In this document: positions 8,380 to 17,806 of the stretch, one piece after another | How the letters are laid out: each line of letters opens with the position of its first letter | Numbering within the stretch: the first letter of the stretch is position 1 | Origin: Sulfuricurvum sp. PD_MW2 | GTDB taxonomy: Bacteria > Campylobacterota > Campylobacteria > Campylobacterales > Sulfurimonadaceae | DNA length: 52,203 nt | Reading direction: 5' to 3' | Assembly (NCBI RefSeq): GCF_002633015.1 | Contig: NZ_NSIU01000014.1 | Span: 1-52,203 of the forward strand | Program-made: the position numbers and the translations under genes | The notes under the pieces: model-generated | Database searches by the model: none | The model's input: only the letters and a program-made list of their open reading frames with translations | What the model was told of the DNA's origin: nothing

Positions 8380-9168
8380 TTATCCCTCTGTAGTAGACCC
8401 TTCTATCTTCTCTTCTTTTTTCACTTTTGGCCGTTTCAACCGTTTTGCCTCTTTAGAAAATGCAATAAGTTCTTCAGTATTTTTGATGGTTTCAGGAATA
8501 ATGGCTAGAGTGCGTTTGAGAAGCTTTGTGGTTGTAATAGCATCTGAGAGAGCTCTATGATGAGTTGCATCTTTATAAAGCTCTAGTGCCTCATTAAGAT
8601 ACGCAAGCCCGTAGCGTTCAGATTCGATTGTACGTTCAGCTAGATCTATCGTGCATAACGAACGGTTCAGAAGACGTGAAAGACCGACCCGCTCCATCAT
8701 TGCGGAGACAAAATTATAGTCAAATTTAGCATCATGACCGACAAATACGGCATCCCCCAAAAAGAGGCGGAATTCTCGCATCACTTTCGATAATCCGGGA
8801 GCTTTGAGGGTTTGATCGGGTGTGATTCCGGTGATTTCCTGGATTTGATCTGAGATTTCAGTGCAATAAACAAGGCTTTCAAACGTATCAAGAATCTGTC
8901 CGTTTTGCATTTTGACGGCACCGATTTCGATAATCTGGTGATGAGAGGGTTTAGATCCGTTAGATTCGATATCAACGATGCAAAACAACGTATTGTTGAC
9001 AGAAGTTACGGCACTTTCAAATGTATAGTGATCGTTATCCAGGATGATATTTGCACCCTGAGCTTTTAAGAGTTCACGTTCCGTCTCATCTGCGATGGAT
9101 TCAAATTCGTCTTTAGGGATACCGTTTTTAGCAAGACGAAGGACTATTTTTTGATCAAGCAAACTCAC
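8380..9168 (-). CDS. DnaQ-like 3'-5' exonuclease
   Basis: 262 residues. A DEDDh exonuclease domain covers roughly 60-235: ExoI FCIVDIESNG (D66, E68), ExoII GHDAKFDYNF and ExoIII HRALSD. This suggests a DNA polymerase III epsilon-type proofreading subunit or a repair/RNA exonuclease of the same family. About 60 N-terminal residues precede the domain, and the C-terminal tail is Lys/Glu-rich. The start codon overlaps the trpF stop (ATGA), so translation is coupled. Whether it is the replisome epsilon subunit cannot be told from sequence alone. Confidence 0.85.
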   Translation of the reverse strand: MSLLDQKIVLRLAKNGIPKDEFESIADETERELLKAQGANIILDNDHYTFESAVTSVNNTLFCIVDIESNGSKPSHHQIIEIGAVKMQNGQILDTFESLVYCTEISDQIQEITGITPDQTLKAPGLSKVMREFRLFLGDAVFVGHDAKFDYNFVSAMMERVGLSRLLNRSLCTIDLAERTIESERYGLAYLNEALELYKDATHHRALSDAITTTKLLKRTLAIIPETIKNTEELIAFSKEAKRLKRPKVKKEEKIEGSTTEG

Positions 9169-9752
9169 ATTTTTGCCTTTGTGATGAAAGAAAGCACTTT
9201 TTGATGATCTTTTTTCCCTTTAGACACTTCAACTCCGCTGCTAACGTCGACACCGTAAAATCCGTAAGATTTCAGTGATGCAACGTTATCGGGATCGAGG
9301 CCACCGGCAAGGATGATTTTTGAGCAATCGATCCCTTCAAACCACTCTATATTGAGTCGTTTTCCACTTCCTCCGTAGCCTTCACAATAAGCATCAACCA
9401 AACGGTATTCATTACAGAATGCCAAAATATCTTCTTGCTTTTGAGCACGAATAACGCGTAAAGAGGGAAAACGGATCTGATCAATAAAATGATCGTCAAC
9501 GTCAAAATGTATTTGTGCCAGAGTACATCCGGTCTCTAAACAGACAGATCGGATTGTTTCAGGAGTCTCATTCACAAAAAGAGCCACTTTTTCAACAAAC
9601 GGGGGGAGTTTCGAAATAATATGTTTGACATTTTCAGGAGTGATATAGCGAGGAGAATCAGGATAAAAAACAAATCCGAGTGCATCGGCACCCGCATCGA
9701 TAGCTTGAAGTGCGTCATTGAGATTGGTAATTCCGCAGATTTTTACCCGCAT
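9165..9752 (-). CDS. trpF: phosphoribosylanthranilate isomerase
   Basis: Amadori rearrangement step of tryptophan synthesis, a single-domain TIM barrel of 195 residues. The catalytic cysteine is in VKICGIT (C7). The early GADALGFVFYPDSPRY, the phosphate-binding ILAGGLDPDNV and the GVDVSSGVE C-terminus are all present. It lies apart from other trp genes, between rpe (2-base gap) and the exonuclease (4-base overlap). Confidence 0.94.
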   Translation of the reverse strand: MRVKICGITNLNDALQAIDAGADALGFVFYPDSPRYITPENVKHIISKLPPFVEKVALFVNETPETIRSVCLETGCTLAQIHFDVDDHFIDQIRFPSLRVIRAQKQEDILAFCNEYRLVDAYCEGYGGSGKRLNIEWFEGIDCSKIILAGGLDPDNVASLKSYGFYGVDVSSGVEVSKGKKDHQKVLSFITKAKM

Positions 9753-9754
9753 CG

Positions 9755-10396
9755 TTAGATTTTTAAACTTTCGATCGCAGCTTTATAGTCTTCTTGTCCA
9801 AAAACATAGCTTCCTGCAACACATACATCAACACCGGCGTCTTTGAGAAGTTGAATATTGGAGTTTCCGACACCACCGTCGATTTCAATCAGACAATTCG
9901 GATTAATGCGATCACGAAGTATTTTTAGGCGGCGAATTTTTTCAATAACAGTCGGGATGAATTTTTGTCCACCAAAACCAGGATTGACGGACATGACCAA
10001 AACCATGTCTACATCACCAAGAAGGTATTCAACCGCTTCCGCAGGAGTATGGGGGTTTAGAACAATACCGGGTTTTATCCCTAGCGATCGAATATAATGG
10101 ACAAGACGGTGAGGATGCTTTTCTTCTTCGATGTGAAAGGTGATGTATTCTGGTTTGAGCGGAGCGAAAAGATCAACAAAAAAAGTATTGTTTTGTACCA
10201 TAAGGTGTATATCCAGAGGCTTGGTAGCAGCACGTGCAATCGAACTTACGACAACCGGTCCGATAGTCAGATTAGGAACAAAGTGTCCATCCATAACGTC
10301 AACATGGACTAAATCGCATCCTGCGTCACAAATTGCACGAACATCGTGCGCTAAATTCCCAAAATCGGCGGAAAGGACGCTTGGAGCGACTAACAT
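9755..10396 (-). CDS. rpe: ribulose-phosphate 3-epimerase
   Basis: Interconverts ribulose 5-phosphate and xylulose 5-phosphate. 213-residue TIM barrel with HVDVMDGHFVPNLTIGP, MSVNPGFGGQKF and EIDGGVGNSN, which carry the metal-binding His/Asp residues. First gene of the rpe-trpF-exonuclease operon. Confidence 0.96.
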   Translation of the reverse strand: MLVAPSVLSADFGNLAHDVRAICDAGCDLVHVDVMDGHFVPNLTIGPVVVSSIARAATKPLDIHLMVQNNTFFVDLFAPLKPEYITFHIEEEKHPHRLVHYIRSLGIKPGIVLNPHTPAEAVEYLLGDVDMVLVMSVNPGFGGQKFIPTVIEKIRRLKILRDRINPNCLIEIDGGVGNSNIQLLKDAGVDVCVAGSYVFGQEDYKAAIESLKI

Positions 10397-10474
10397 CGGT
10401 ATACCTTATGTAATATTTGTCGTATTTTAGCAAAAAAGTTTTGCATGGAGCTTTTATTCTTAATAGTGTTAAAA

Positions 10475-11869
10475 TTACCGAGTTAGAAAAAAGGTAAAAT
10501 GACTTCCTTCAAAACTAAGATCAACTTGAACCCCTTTTTTATTTTGGGCCATTTCAAGTAACGAGTTAACATCAGAATAGGTACGCGGCAACGTAATATC
10601 GACGCGGTTCTTTTTCTCTCCCAAAATCGTTTTGGCACGCCCCCCGATAATATTAACAAACTCGGCCAACGAGTCAAGGATTGCTTCTTCATTCTCTGTT
10701 TCTTCGCCAATCAGTAATTCACACGCTTTTTTAGCAACCGTTTTTGGAAAGATTAAAATGATCATCCCATCCAAATCTCCATAAAAACCGATGGAACTGG
10801 CATACTGATTTTGGCTATCTTTGACTTCAAGCGTCTGTATGTTCATAGACTCTTTAGCCGCTTTTGCATTCGTCATCATAACCAGAGTTGATACGGTAGC
10901 ATCGATAAATCCGGGAAGTTCGTTAATAAGCCCTTTGGTAAGGGATCGAGTCTTTTTCGAAGCTGTGGCACTACTTCCGCCAAGCTCTTGAAGAAGCTCT
11001 TTATTTTTTAGAATATCTTCCATTTGATCGAAAAAGAGCATACCGGCATCTTCAAGATCATTTTTGAACGTGATAGGCGTTTTATCAAATGTCAATCCGA
11101 CAAAACAGATGGTGGCATTGTATTCTGCAGCGGATGAAGCGAGTTTCGTGAAGAAATTCAATGCATGTACGTTCATCGATACGACTTTATACGCATCGAA
11201 AATAAAAAGACGAAATCCGACGTTCAAAGAGTTGTTATGATAGGCGATATTGAAGGTATTTCCGATTTCCGCATCCAAGAAATTACCAATCGTATAAATA
11301 ATGGCATTCCCGGTTACACGTGTTGCTACTTTTTGACCGAATAATCCTAAATAGGTATCCTCGACAATCGCATAATAGAGATCAGGGTTTTGTTTTTTTT
11401 CTTCAAACTCTTTTTTGCTTTGGACGATAATGGGGTTGTGCCCATAATCAAACAGCTCAATCGCCATAGCCGAACGTTGAGACGGATCTTCATTATAAAG
11501 CAAAATAGTTTTTGGGTCACTTTTGTTTGTTGCGACAAAGAGTTCTGCAATTTTTTCGGTACGAAACAATGAGAAATTGAGATTACTGCCGTAAAAAATC
11601 TGAATAGTTTTGAATTTCGCGGAATCGTAATCACATAAACCGACCGCAATATGTTTTTGATTTCGCATATTAATCAACATACGGATAAAAACATCAAGAC
11701 CGTTTTTATTGAAAAAAATAACCTTTTTGAGCGATACCAAAAGCATATCGATGTTAAGCGATTCGGTTGCTCTGATATCGTCTATTGTTAAAAATGAAGG
11801 GGCGTTGTTTCCATCTAAAAACCCTTGCGGGTGGAAAACGGCGACTCGTCCTTTAACCGTTGCACGCAT
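10475..11869 (-). CDS. STAS / receiver-like / CheX-type fusion protein
   Basis: 464 residues without membrane segments. Residues 1-112 look like a STAS domain (VAVFHPQGFLDG; LLVSLKKVIFFNKNGLDVFIRM). Residues about 119-200 look like a degenerate receiver (TILLYNEDPSQRSAMAIELF). About 215-290 resembles a second STAS-like fold. The C-terminal region (about 315-464) resembles CheX/CheC phosphatases, with the ExxN catalytic pattern E403-F-V-N406 in LAEFVNIIGG. A role in chemotaxis or two-component phosphate control is inferred from this. The gene overlaps the HDOD gene by 17 bases, so the two form one unit. Domain calls other than CheX and the first STAS are tentative. Confidence 0.65.
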   Translation of the reverse strand: MRATVKGRVAVFHPQGFLDGNNAPSFLTIDDIRATESLNIDMLLVSLKKVIFFNKNGLDVFIRMLINMRNQKHIAVGLCDYDSAKFKTIQIFYGSNLNFSLFRTEKIAELFVATNKSDPKTILLYNEDPSQRSAMAIELFDYGHNPIIVQSKKEFEEKKQNPDLYYAIVEDTYLGLFGQKVATRVTGNAIIYTIGNFLDAEIGNTFNIAYHNNSLNVGFRLFIFDAYKVVSMNVHALNFFTKLASSAAEYNATICFVGLTFDKTPITFKNDLEDAGMLFFDQMEDILKNKELLQELGGSSATASKKTRSLTKGLINELPGFIDATVSTLVMMTNAKAAKESMNIQTLEVKDSQNQYASSIGFYGDLDGMIILIFPKTVAKKACELLIGEETENEEAILDSLAEFVNIIGGRAKTILGEKKNRVDITLPRTYSDVNSLLEMAQNKKGVQVDLSFEGSHFTFFLTR

Positions 11870-12662
11870 CGTACTCTACCACCTGCATAAAAGATTCATA
11901 AATATCTTGAACAAAATCAATTTTAAATTCGATAAACTCGTTCAAACCGGCACTCACATAGGTGCTTTGACTGAGTTCAAAAAAGAGAAGAAGATGCATC
12001 CATTGTGCTAGTACGTTCTCTGTAGGGTTTAGATTATGATCATTACCTGAGGATGCGTGCACAACGCGGCTAACTGTTTCAGGAAGTTCCCATTTTTTTG
12101 CTATTTCATTACAAATATCGAATAGGCTTAATTGGCATAATCGAAAAAGTATCGTATTGTAATCGAGCGATTTAACCGACTTTAACTGTTCTACTTCATG
12201 TTTATGAGTACCAAAGAGTGCGTCACAAACGATAATACTTGCAGGTAAAAGGGTAATGGCACTTTCGTTATCATGGTTGAGCAATCCAAGATGGGAGAGA
12301 ATTTTCGTCCATTTATTGCTTAGTGATGCTTGCAAATCATAAAATGCATGATGATCCAATTCAAAAAGATCCCATTTTTTTGGCACTAAAACACTCATAA
12401 GATAATTATAGAGAATCTGTTGAGCTGTCGAAACTCCTAAAATGCCGAATATCTGAGGCAGATCGGTAACTTCGTTCCGAAAGCCGTATACTGGGCGGTT
12501 CACTAGGGTTTTGAGATAGAGTTTGAGTGCAGGATCTTCTTCTGCACATTTTGCCGCTTTGGTTAAATCACCTGCTCTCGTAAAATCGAGAGTTTGTTTT
12601 ACTATTGAAGGAGCAGGGGGGATGTTTTGTATATAATGTACGATTTCATCTTTGGTCACCAC
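11853..12662 (-). CDS. HDOD-domain signalling protein
   Basis: 269 residues. The HDOD domain covers about 5-200: IQNIPPAPSIVKQTLDF, a region of AEEDPALKLYLKTLVNRPVY, and ILGVSTAQQILYN. HDOD is an HD-like fold that lacks nucleotide hydrolysis residues and is common in Campylobacterota signalling. In that phylum an HDOD protein has been linked to motility. The start is GTG at 12662 (a second GTG follows at once). The ribosome binding site is weak. It leads the two-gene unit with the STAS/CheX protein. Confidence 0.8.
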   Translation of the reverse strand: MVTKDEIVHYIQNIPPAPSIVKQTLDFTRAGDLTKAAKCAEEDPALKLYLKTLVNRPVYGFRNEVTDLPQIFGILGVSTAQQILYNYLMSVLVPKKWDLFELDHHAFYDLQASLSNKWTKILSHLGLLNHDNESAITLLPASIIVCDALFGTHKHEVEQLKSVKSLDYNTILFRLCQLSLFDICNEIAKKWELPETVSRVVHASSGNDHNLNPTENVLAQWMHLLLFFELSQSTYVSAGLNEFIEFKIDFVQDIYESFMQVVEYDACNG

Positions 12663-12789
12663 GCGTAACAGTATCCCATCTTAAATTTTTTTTAGTGTTA
12701 AACAGTTCTAATTGTAATGGGGGTTAGATTAAAGAAGCCTTTTATCGAGGTGATAGTATTGATTAAGGTAAACTTTGGGTTAAATAAGA

Positions 12790-12795
12790 TAAAAT
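12790..12795 (+). promoter_or_regulatory. probable -10 box for rpmB
   Basis: TAAAAT preceded by GA and followed by TCGCAACTAAAATTTACG. The layout (box, then a GC-containing word, then an AT-rich run) matches the acpP, prs and ABC-F promoters. Confidence 0.45.
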
Positions 12796-12827
12796 TCGCA
12801 ACTAAAATTTACGCAAGGAGCCTCAAA

Positions 12828-13016
12828 ATGGCAAGAAAATGTGCTATTAGCGGTAAAGGCCCAATGAGCGGGAACAACGTTTCTCACGCGAAAAACAGAA
12901 CTAAACGCCGTTTTTTACCTAACCTTCGTACTGTTCGTGTAACACTTGAAGACGGTACAACTAAAAAACTGAAAATTGCTGCTTCTGAGCTTCGTACTCT
13001 TAAAAAAGATTCGTAA
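12828..13016 (+). CDS. rpmB: 50S ribosomal protein L28
   Basis: 62 residues, basic, beginning [20 protein letters not shown] and containing [16 protein letters not shown]. This is the L28 signature and usual length. I start at the ATG at 12828 behind AAGGAG, not at the longer in-frame opening 111 bases upstream, whose residues are not L28-like. Monocistronic: promoter before it and hairpins after it. Confidence 0.97.
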   Translation: MARKCAISGKGPMSGNNVSHAKNRTKRRFLPNLRTVRVTLEDGTTKKLKIAASELRTLKKDS

Positions 13017-13022
13017 TCTCCC

Positions 13023-13056
13023 GCGTGGTCCCCACGCATCTAGGGAGTTCGCTCCC
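13023..13056 (+). terminator. double hairpin after rpmB
   Basis: GCGTGG-TCC-CCACGC (13023-13037) is followed by GGGAG-TTCG-CTCCC (13043-13056). The second has a TTCG tetraloop, among the most stable RNA loops known, and is followed by ATCCTTT. Together they probably end or strongly reduce rpmB transcription. Confidence 0.6.
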
Positions 13057-13153
13057 ATCCTTTAAAATCCCTCAATTTAATTTTTTACATTGGTAACTCT
13101 GTTTATAATAAACCAAATATTTATTACCCTTTTTGTATTAGGAGTATTTCATT

Positions 13154-14341
13154 ATGTATAGCATAAAGTCTATTGATGGCGGTGTTTGTGCTGCGTCAGG
13201 TTTTTTTGCCGATGGTATCCATATCGGATTAAAAAAAGAGGGAGCGAAAGATCTCGCTTTTATCTATTCGGAAAAACCATGCGCGATTGCATCGGTATTT
13301 ACTACCAATAAAATGACAGCGGCTCCGATTCGACATTTTCGCGCACAAGGGGAGTTTGAAGGCAACTTTGTCTTGATCAACTCAAAAAATGCGAATGCCA
13401 TGACAGGGCGTGCGGGAATTGATGATATCGATGAGGTGCTGGATGCTCTTAAAGCAAAGTTTCCTCAAATCCAAAATCCCGTTATGAGTTCGACGGGGGT
13501 GATCGGTGTACGGCTTCCAAAGGCCAAGATTGTTGAGGGGGCGATGCAGTTTGATCTCTCTCACCGTGAGGGGATCAATGCTTCTGAAGCGATAATGACG
13601 ACCGATACGTTTGCAAAACGTATCGCGTATGAAGTGACGCTATCGGATGGGAAAACATTTCGTATCGGGGCTATGGCCAAGGGGGCAGGGATGATCAATC
13701 CTGCAATGGCGACGATGCTTTGTTTTATTACGACCGATGCGGCAGTTGATAAAGCAACGATGCAAAATATCCTTGATGAGTGTGTCCATACGACATTTAA
13801 TGCGGCGAGTGTCGATGGAGACACCTCGACCAACGATACCGTTTTAGTCATGGCGAATTCTCTCTCGGGTACGTTCCATGCAGGAGCGTTCAAAGAGGCT
13901 TTGGAATCGATCATGCTCTTTTTGGCAAAAGAGATGGTTCGTGACGGTGAGGGGGCGACAAAGCTTGTAACCTACAAAGTTACCGGAGCGATCAATCACA
14001 AAGAAGCTGAAATTGCCGCAAAAGCATTGAGTAACTCATTGTTGGTCAAAACGGCACTTTTCGGGCAAGACCCGAACTGGGGACGGATCGCATCGACGGT
14101 GGGTGCGAGCGGAGTCATGTGTGATGAAGCATTTCTCAGTATCTGGTTTGATGATATCTGCGTTTACAAAAAAGGGGAGCTTCTCTTTGATGAAAAGCTT
14201 GAACCGCTTGCGGCAGCTGTGATGCAAAAATCAGTTTTTACGATTCACTGCGATATCGGATTGCAAGATGGCGAATTCACCGCGTACGGATGTGATTTGG
14301 GGCATGAATACGTCAAAATCAACGCCGATTATCGGACGTAG
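13154..14341 (+). CDS. argJ: bifunctional glutamate N-acetyltransferase / ornithine acetyltransferase
   Basis: Recycles the acetyl group in arginine synthesis. 395 residues of the OAT family. The autocleavage site is in KGAGMINPAMATMLCF, with T187 as the predicted nucleophile of the beta chain. The N-terminal half also has VFTTNKMTAAP and SGNANA-like SKNANAMTG. Whether it is bifunctional or ornithine-only cannot be read from sequence. The ribosome binding site TAGGAG precedes the ATG at 13154. Confidence 0.94.
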   Translation: MYSIKSIDGGVCAASGFFADGIHIGLKKEGAKDLAFIYSEKPCAIASVFTTNKMTAAPIRHFRAQGEFEGNFVLINSKNANAMTGRAGIDDIDEVLDALKAKFPQIQNPVMSSTGVIGVRLPKAKIVEGAMQFDLSHREGINASEAIMTTDTFAKRIAYEVTLSDGKTFRIGAMAKGAGMINPAMATMLCFITTDAAVDKATMQNILDECVHTTFNAASVDGDTSTNDTVLVMANSLSGTFHAGAFKEALESIMLFLAKEMVRDGEGATKLVTYKVTGAINHKEAEIAAKALSNSLLVKTALFGQDPNWGRIASTVGASGVMCDEAFLSIWFDDICVYKKGELLFDEKLEPLAAAVMQKSVFTIHCDIGLQDGEFTAYGCDLGHEYVKINADYRT

Positions 14342-14369
14342 TATTATTTCGTACTAAGCCTCCTCTTGC

Positions 14370-14375
14370 TATAAT
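14370..14375 (+). promoter_or_regulatory. -10 box for prs
   Basis: TATAAT in the context TTGCTATAATCGCGTTAATT, 31 bases before the prs ATG. The same GCTATAATCGCGT word is found before the ABC-F gene at 32842. Confidence 0.6.
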
Positions 14376-14405
14376 CGCGTTAATTTATGCTCAACAGGAA
14401 GACTA

Positions 14406-15335
14406 ATGCGCGGTTATAAAATTTTCAGCGGTTCAGCGTGTACCGAATTTGCCTCAGAGGTGTGCAAAACCCTCGATGTCCCTCTCTCAAAAGCGTCGGT
14501 AAAACGATTCAGCGATGGTGAGATTAACGTTCAAATCTCCGAGAGTGTCCGTGGACGCGATGTGTTTATTATCCAAAGTACAGGTGCCCCGTCAAATGAT
14601 AATTTGATGGAATTGTTGATTATGACCGATGCTCTTCGCCGCTCATCTGCTAATTCGATTACAGCTGTCGTTCCGTATTTCGGTTATGCACGACAAGACC
14701 GTAAAGCTGCTCCACGTGTTCCGATTACGGCCAAATTGGTTGCCGATATGTTTGAAACCGCGGGGATTGATCGTGTTGTTACGATCGATTTACATGCGGG
14801 ACAAATCCAAGGATTCTTCGATATCCCGGTAGACAACCTCTATGGTGCAATCATTTTCCAAGAATACATCACCTCAAAAAATCTTCCTAACCCGATTATT
14901 GCTTCTCCTGACATTGGGGGAGTCGCACGTGCTCGATATTTTGCAGAAAAACTGGGCCTTGAGATGGTTATCGTCGATAAGCGTCGTGAAAAAGCGAATG
15001 AATCCGAAGTGATGAATATCATTGGTGATGTGACCGGTAAAGACGTTATTATGATCGACGATATGGTCGATACTGCTGGAACGATGGTTAAAGCAGCCGC
15101 CGCACTCAAAAAACGGGGAGCTGCATCGGTCATGGCGTGTGCAACGCACGGTGTTCTTAGCGGGAAAGCGTTTGAGAACATCAACAACGGTGAGCTTGAT
15201 GAACTTGTGATTTCGAATACATTGACTCTCGGGGGTCAAAGTGACAAGATCAAAGTTCTCAGCGTAGCACCGCTTTTTGCCGAAGTGATTCGCCGTGTGT
15301 ATCATAATGAAAGTGTCAACAGTCTGTTTTCATAA
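14406..15335 (+). CDS. prs: ribose-phosphate pyrophosphokinase
   Basis: Makes PRPP from ribose 5-phosphate and ATP, feeding purine, pyrimidine, histidine and tryptophan synthesis. 309 residues, usual length. It has the N-terminal KRFSDGEINVQI, the ATP region YARQDRK, and the PRPP loop MIDDMVDTAGTM near 217-228. Monocistronic by the hairpin array that follows. Confidence 0.97.
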   Translation: MRGYKIFSGSACTEFASEVCKTLDVPLSKASVKRFSDGEINVQISESVRGRDVFIIQSTGAPSNDNLMELLIMTDALRRSSANSITAVVPYFGYARQDRKAAPRVPITAKLVADMFETAGIDRVVTIDLHAGQIQGFFDIPVDNLYGAIIFQEYITSKNLPNPIIASPDIGGVARARYFAEKLGLEMVIVDKRREKANESEVMNIIGDVTGKDVIMIDDMVDTAGTMVKAAAALKKRGAASVMACATHGVLSGKAFENINNGELDELVISNTLTLGGQSDKIKVLSVAPLFAEVIRRVYHNESVNSLFS

Positions 15336-15345
15336 CCATGGATAC

Positions 15346-15414
15346 GACCAAGGAACAAAGTCCCTTGGTCTACGCTAGCCGCTTGGGCTACTGAAGCTTG
15401 CCTCCTAAGGAGGC
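15346..15414 (+). repeat. three consecutive hairpins between prs and lepA
   Basis: Stem 1 is GACCAAGG/CCTTGGTC (15346-15370), stem 2 is TAGCC/GGCTA (15376-15390), and stem 3 is GCCTCC-TAA-GGAGGC (15400-15414). No U run follows any of them. Stem 3 ends only 24 bases before the lepA start, close to its ribosome binding site, so it might affect translation as well as readthrough. Confidence 0.55.
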
Positions 15415-15438
15415 AGAAAATTAACAGGGATCAATAGC

Positions 15439-17229
15439 TTGGACAACATCCGAAACTTTTCAATTATCGCCCATATCGACCACGGTAAAAGTACGTTAGC
15501 CGATCGTATCATCCAAGAGTGCGGTTCCGTCTCTGAACGTGAGATGACTAAGCAAATGATGGATACGATGGACATCGAACAAGAACGCGGAATCACCATT
15601 AAAGCGCAAAGTGTCCGTTTGGACTACGTCAAAGATGGCAAACACTATGTCCTCAATTTGATTGATACTCCGGGCCACGTCGATTTTAGTTATGAGGTTT
15701 CTAAATCGCTTGCATCTTCTGATGGTGCACTATTGATCGTGGATGCGGCGCAAGGGGTTGAAGCGCAAACTATTGCCAACGTCTATTTGGCGATGGAAAA
15801 TGATCTCACCCTCATTCCCGTCATCAACAAAATCGATCTCCCAGCAGCAGAACCTGAGCGGGTAGCTGAGGAGATCGAGACGACCATCGGGATCGATGCA
15901 ACCGATGCGATGTTGATCTCTGCTAAAACGGGGATTGGTATCCGAGCACTCATCGATGCAATTGTCGATCGTATCCCTGCACCAAAAGGGAATCCGGAGG
16001 GGACAACCAAAGCGATTATTTACGATTCATGGTTTGATTCGTATTTGGGGGCATTAGCACTGGTGCGCGTGTTTGACGGTGAGATCAAAATGGGACAAAT
16101 GGTTCAGCTGATGCATAACGGTGAAAAGCATCAAGTGCTTGATCTTATGTATCCTCACCCGTTACGCCGTCAAAAAACACAAGCGATCAAAGCCGGAGAG
16201 ATCGGGATCGTCGTTTTGGGTCTCAAAGATGTCGGAAGTATCCGCGTCGGCGATACGATCACCGATGCCCGTAATCCCGCGAAAGAACCGGTGGCGGAGT
16301 ACGCACCGGCAAAACCGTTCGTTTTCGCGGGGCTTTATCCGATCGATACCGATCAATTTGAAGATTTGCGTGATGCACTCGATAAAATGAAGCTCAATGA
16401 CAGCAGTCTCAGCTATGAGCCTGAAACCTCTGTAGCATTGGGATTTGGTTTCCGTGTCGGTTTTTTGGGGATGCTTCATATGGAGGTTATCAAAGAGCGG
16501 TTGGAACGTGAGTTCAATCTCGATTTGATTGCTACCGCTCCTTCGGTTGTCTATAAGGTCTATCTAACGGATGGGACAATGGTTGAAGTACAAAATCCGA
16601 GCGAACTCCCTGAGCCGCAAAAGATCGACCGTATTGAAGAACCTTACGTCAAAGCGACCGTCATCACTCCGGTGGACTATTTGGGGAATATTATTACCTT
16701 GCTCACCAAAAAACGCGGGATGCAGGATAAGATGGATTATCTGAATGAAACCCGAGTTATGCTCGAATATTCTTTGCCGATGAACGAAATCGTCGTCGAT
16801 TTCTATGATAAACTCAAATCGATCTCCAAAGGGTATGCAAGCTTTGACTATGAACCGATCGAATTTCGTCAGGGTGATTTGGTGAAACTTGATGTTCGTG
16901 TCGCAGGAGATGTTGTTGATGCACTCAGCATTATCGTTCCGCGTTCCGCAGCCGAATATCGTGGACGTGAACTTACCAAAAACATGAAAGAGATTGTACC
17001 GAGACAGCTTTTTGAAGTGGCAATCCAAGCATCGATCGGAAATCGTGTTATTGCCCGTGAGACGGTAAAATCGATGGGTAAAAACGTCACTGCGAAATGT
17101 TACGGAGGGGATATATCCCGTAAACGAAAACTCCTCGACAAACAAAAAGAGGGTAAAAAACGGATGAAGGCGATCGGGAAGGTGAATCTTCCTCAAGAAG
17201 CGTTTATGTCCGTCCTCAAAATGGACTGA
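15439..17229 (+). CDS. lepA: elongation factor 4
   Basis: Ribosome-dependent GTPase that back-translocates or remodels stalled ribosomes. 596 residues, usual length. GTPase motifs are G1 [10 protein letters not shown] (11-20), [20 protein letters not shown] and NKIDLP. The C-terminal LepA-specific region ends with [20 protein letters not shown]. It starts with TTG at 15439 behind ACAGGGA. The comF-like gene begins one base after its stop codon. Confidence 0.97.
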   Translation: MDNIRNFSIIAHIDHGKSTLADRIIQECGSVSEREMTKQMMDTMDIEQERGITIKAQSVRLDYVKDGKHYVLNLIDTPGHVDFSYEVSKSLASSDGALLIVDAAQGVEAQTIANVYLAMENDLTLIPVINKIDLPAAEPERVAEEIETTIGIDATDAMLISAKTGIGIRALIDAIVDRIPAPKGNPEGTTKAIIYDSWFDSYLGALALVRVFDGEIKMGQMVQLMHNGEKHQVLDLMYPHPLRRQKTQAIKAGEIGIVVLGLKDVGSIRVGDTITDARNPAKEPVAEYAPAKPFVFAGLYPIDTDQFEDLRDALDKMKLNDSSLSYEPETSVALGFGFRVGFLGMLHMEVIKERLEREFNLDLIATAPSVVYKVYLTDGTMVEVQNPSELPEPQKIDRIEEPYVKATVITPVDYLGNIITLLTKKRGMQDKMDYLNETRVMLEYSLPMNEIVVDFYDKLKSISKGYASFDYEPIEFRQGDLVKLDVRVAGDVVDALSIIVPRSAAEYRGRELTKNMKEIVPRQLFEVAIQASIGNRVIARETVKSMGKNVTAKCYGGDISRKRKLLDKQKEGKKRMKAIGKVNLPQEAFMSVLKMD

Positions 17230-17230
17230 T

Positions 17231-17806
17231 ATGCGCTGCATGATGTGCGAGCGCTTCAGCCTCTCACACATCTGCTCCGTATGTCAAGAATCACTGCTCA
17301 CTCCAATTCTTTATAAACGCACCATTTTCGGCTCTATTCCGGTTTACTCATTTTTCTCTTATGAAGAAATTGAACCGTTGCTACTCACCAAGCATACCGA
17401 TATCGGGTATTACATCTATTCGATTTTAGCCAAGCGGTCATTGGAGTCATTTGCACGAGAGTGGCAGTACAAAAATACCGTTGCCTCTATCGGTATCGAC
17501 GATCATTCCGCAAGCGGTTACTCCCATACGGCGGTATTGAACCGTGCATTGAAATCTCATAATATACGTCCTCAGTATGGAAAACTTCGTGCGCAAAACC
17601 AGCATAAATATGCGGGCAAAAGTATCGAAGAGCGGTTGATGAATCCACGTAACTTTAGGTATCAAGAATTTGATCAACAGGAAGTAATTTTGGTTGATGA
17701 CATTGTGACTACGGGAACAACGCTCAGTGAAGCTGCCGAGATGCTTCATCACCATGGAAAAAAAGTGATACTCTGTCTCACTCTTACCGACGCAAAGAAC
17801 CGCTAG
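17231..17806 (+). CDS. ComF family phosphoribosyltransferase-like protein
   Basis: 191 residues. A zinc-finger-like CxxC pair lies at the N-terminus (C3, C6 and C15, C18). The PRPP-binding loop VILVDDIVTTGTTLSEA lies near 152-168. This is the ComF/GntX layout, involved in DNA uptake in competent species. It could help natural transformation, but no other competence gene is nearby. The gene begins one base after lepA and overlaps the end of the convergent gene by 23 bases. Confidence 0.85.
   Translation: MRCMMCERFSLSHICSVCQESLLTPILYKRTIFGSIPVYSFFSYEEIEPLLLTKHTDIGYYIYSILAKRSLESFAREWQYKNTVASIGIDDHSASGYSHTAVLNRALKSHNIRPQYGKLRAQNQHKYAGKSIEERLMNPRNFRYQEFDQQEVILVDDIVTTGTTLSEAAEMLHHHGKKVILCLTLTDAKNR

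Noticed and set aside
15338-15394. 18-codon ORF (MDTTKEQSPLVYASRLGY) between prs and lepA
   Set aside because: No good ribosome binding site, and the whole frame lies in the hairpins. More likely a by-product of the repeats.
16564-17271. 235-codon open frame antisense to lepA
   Set aside because: It is the shadow of a conserved gene. Its residues are low-complexity and His/Phe-rich, as expected from reading the opposite strand.
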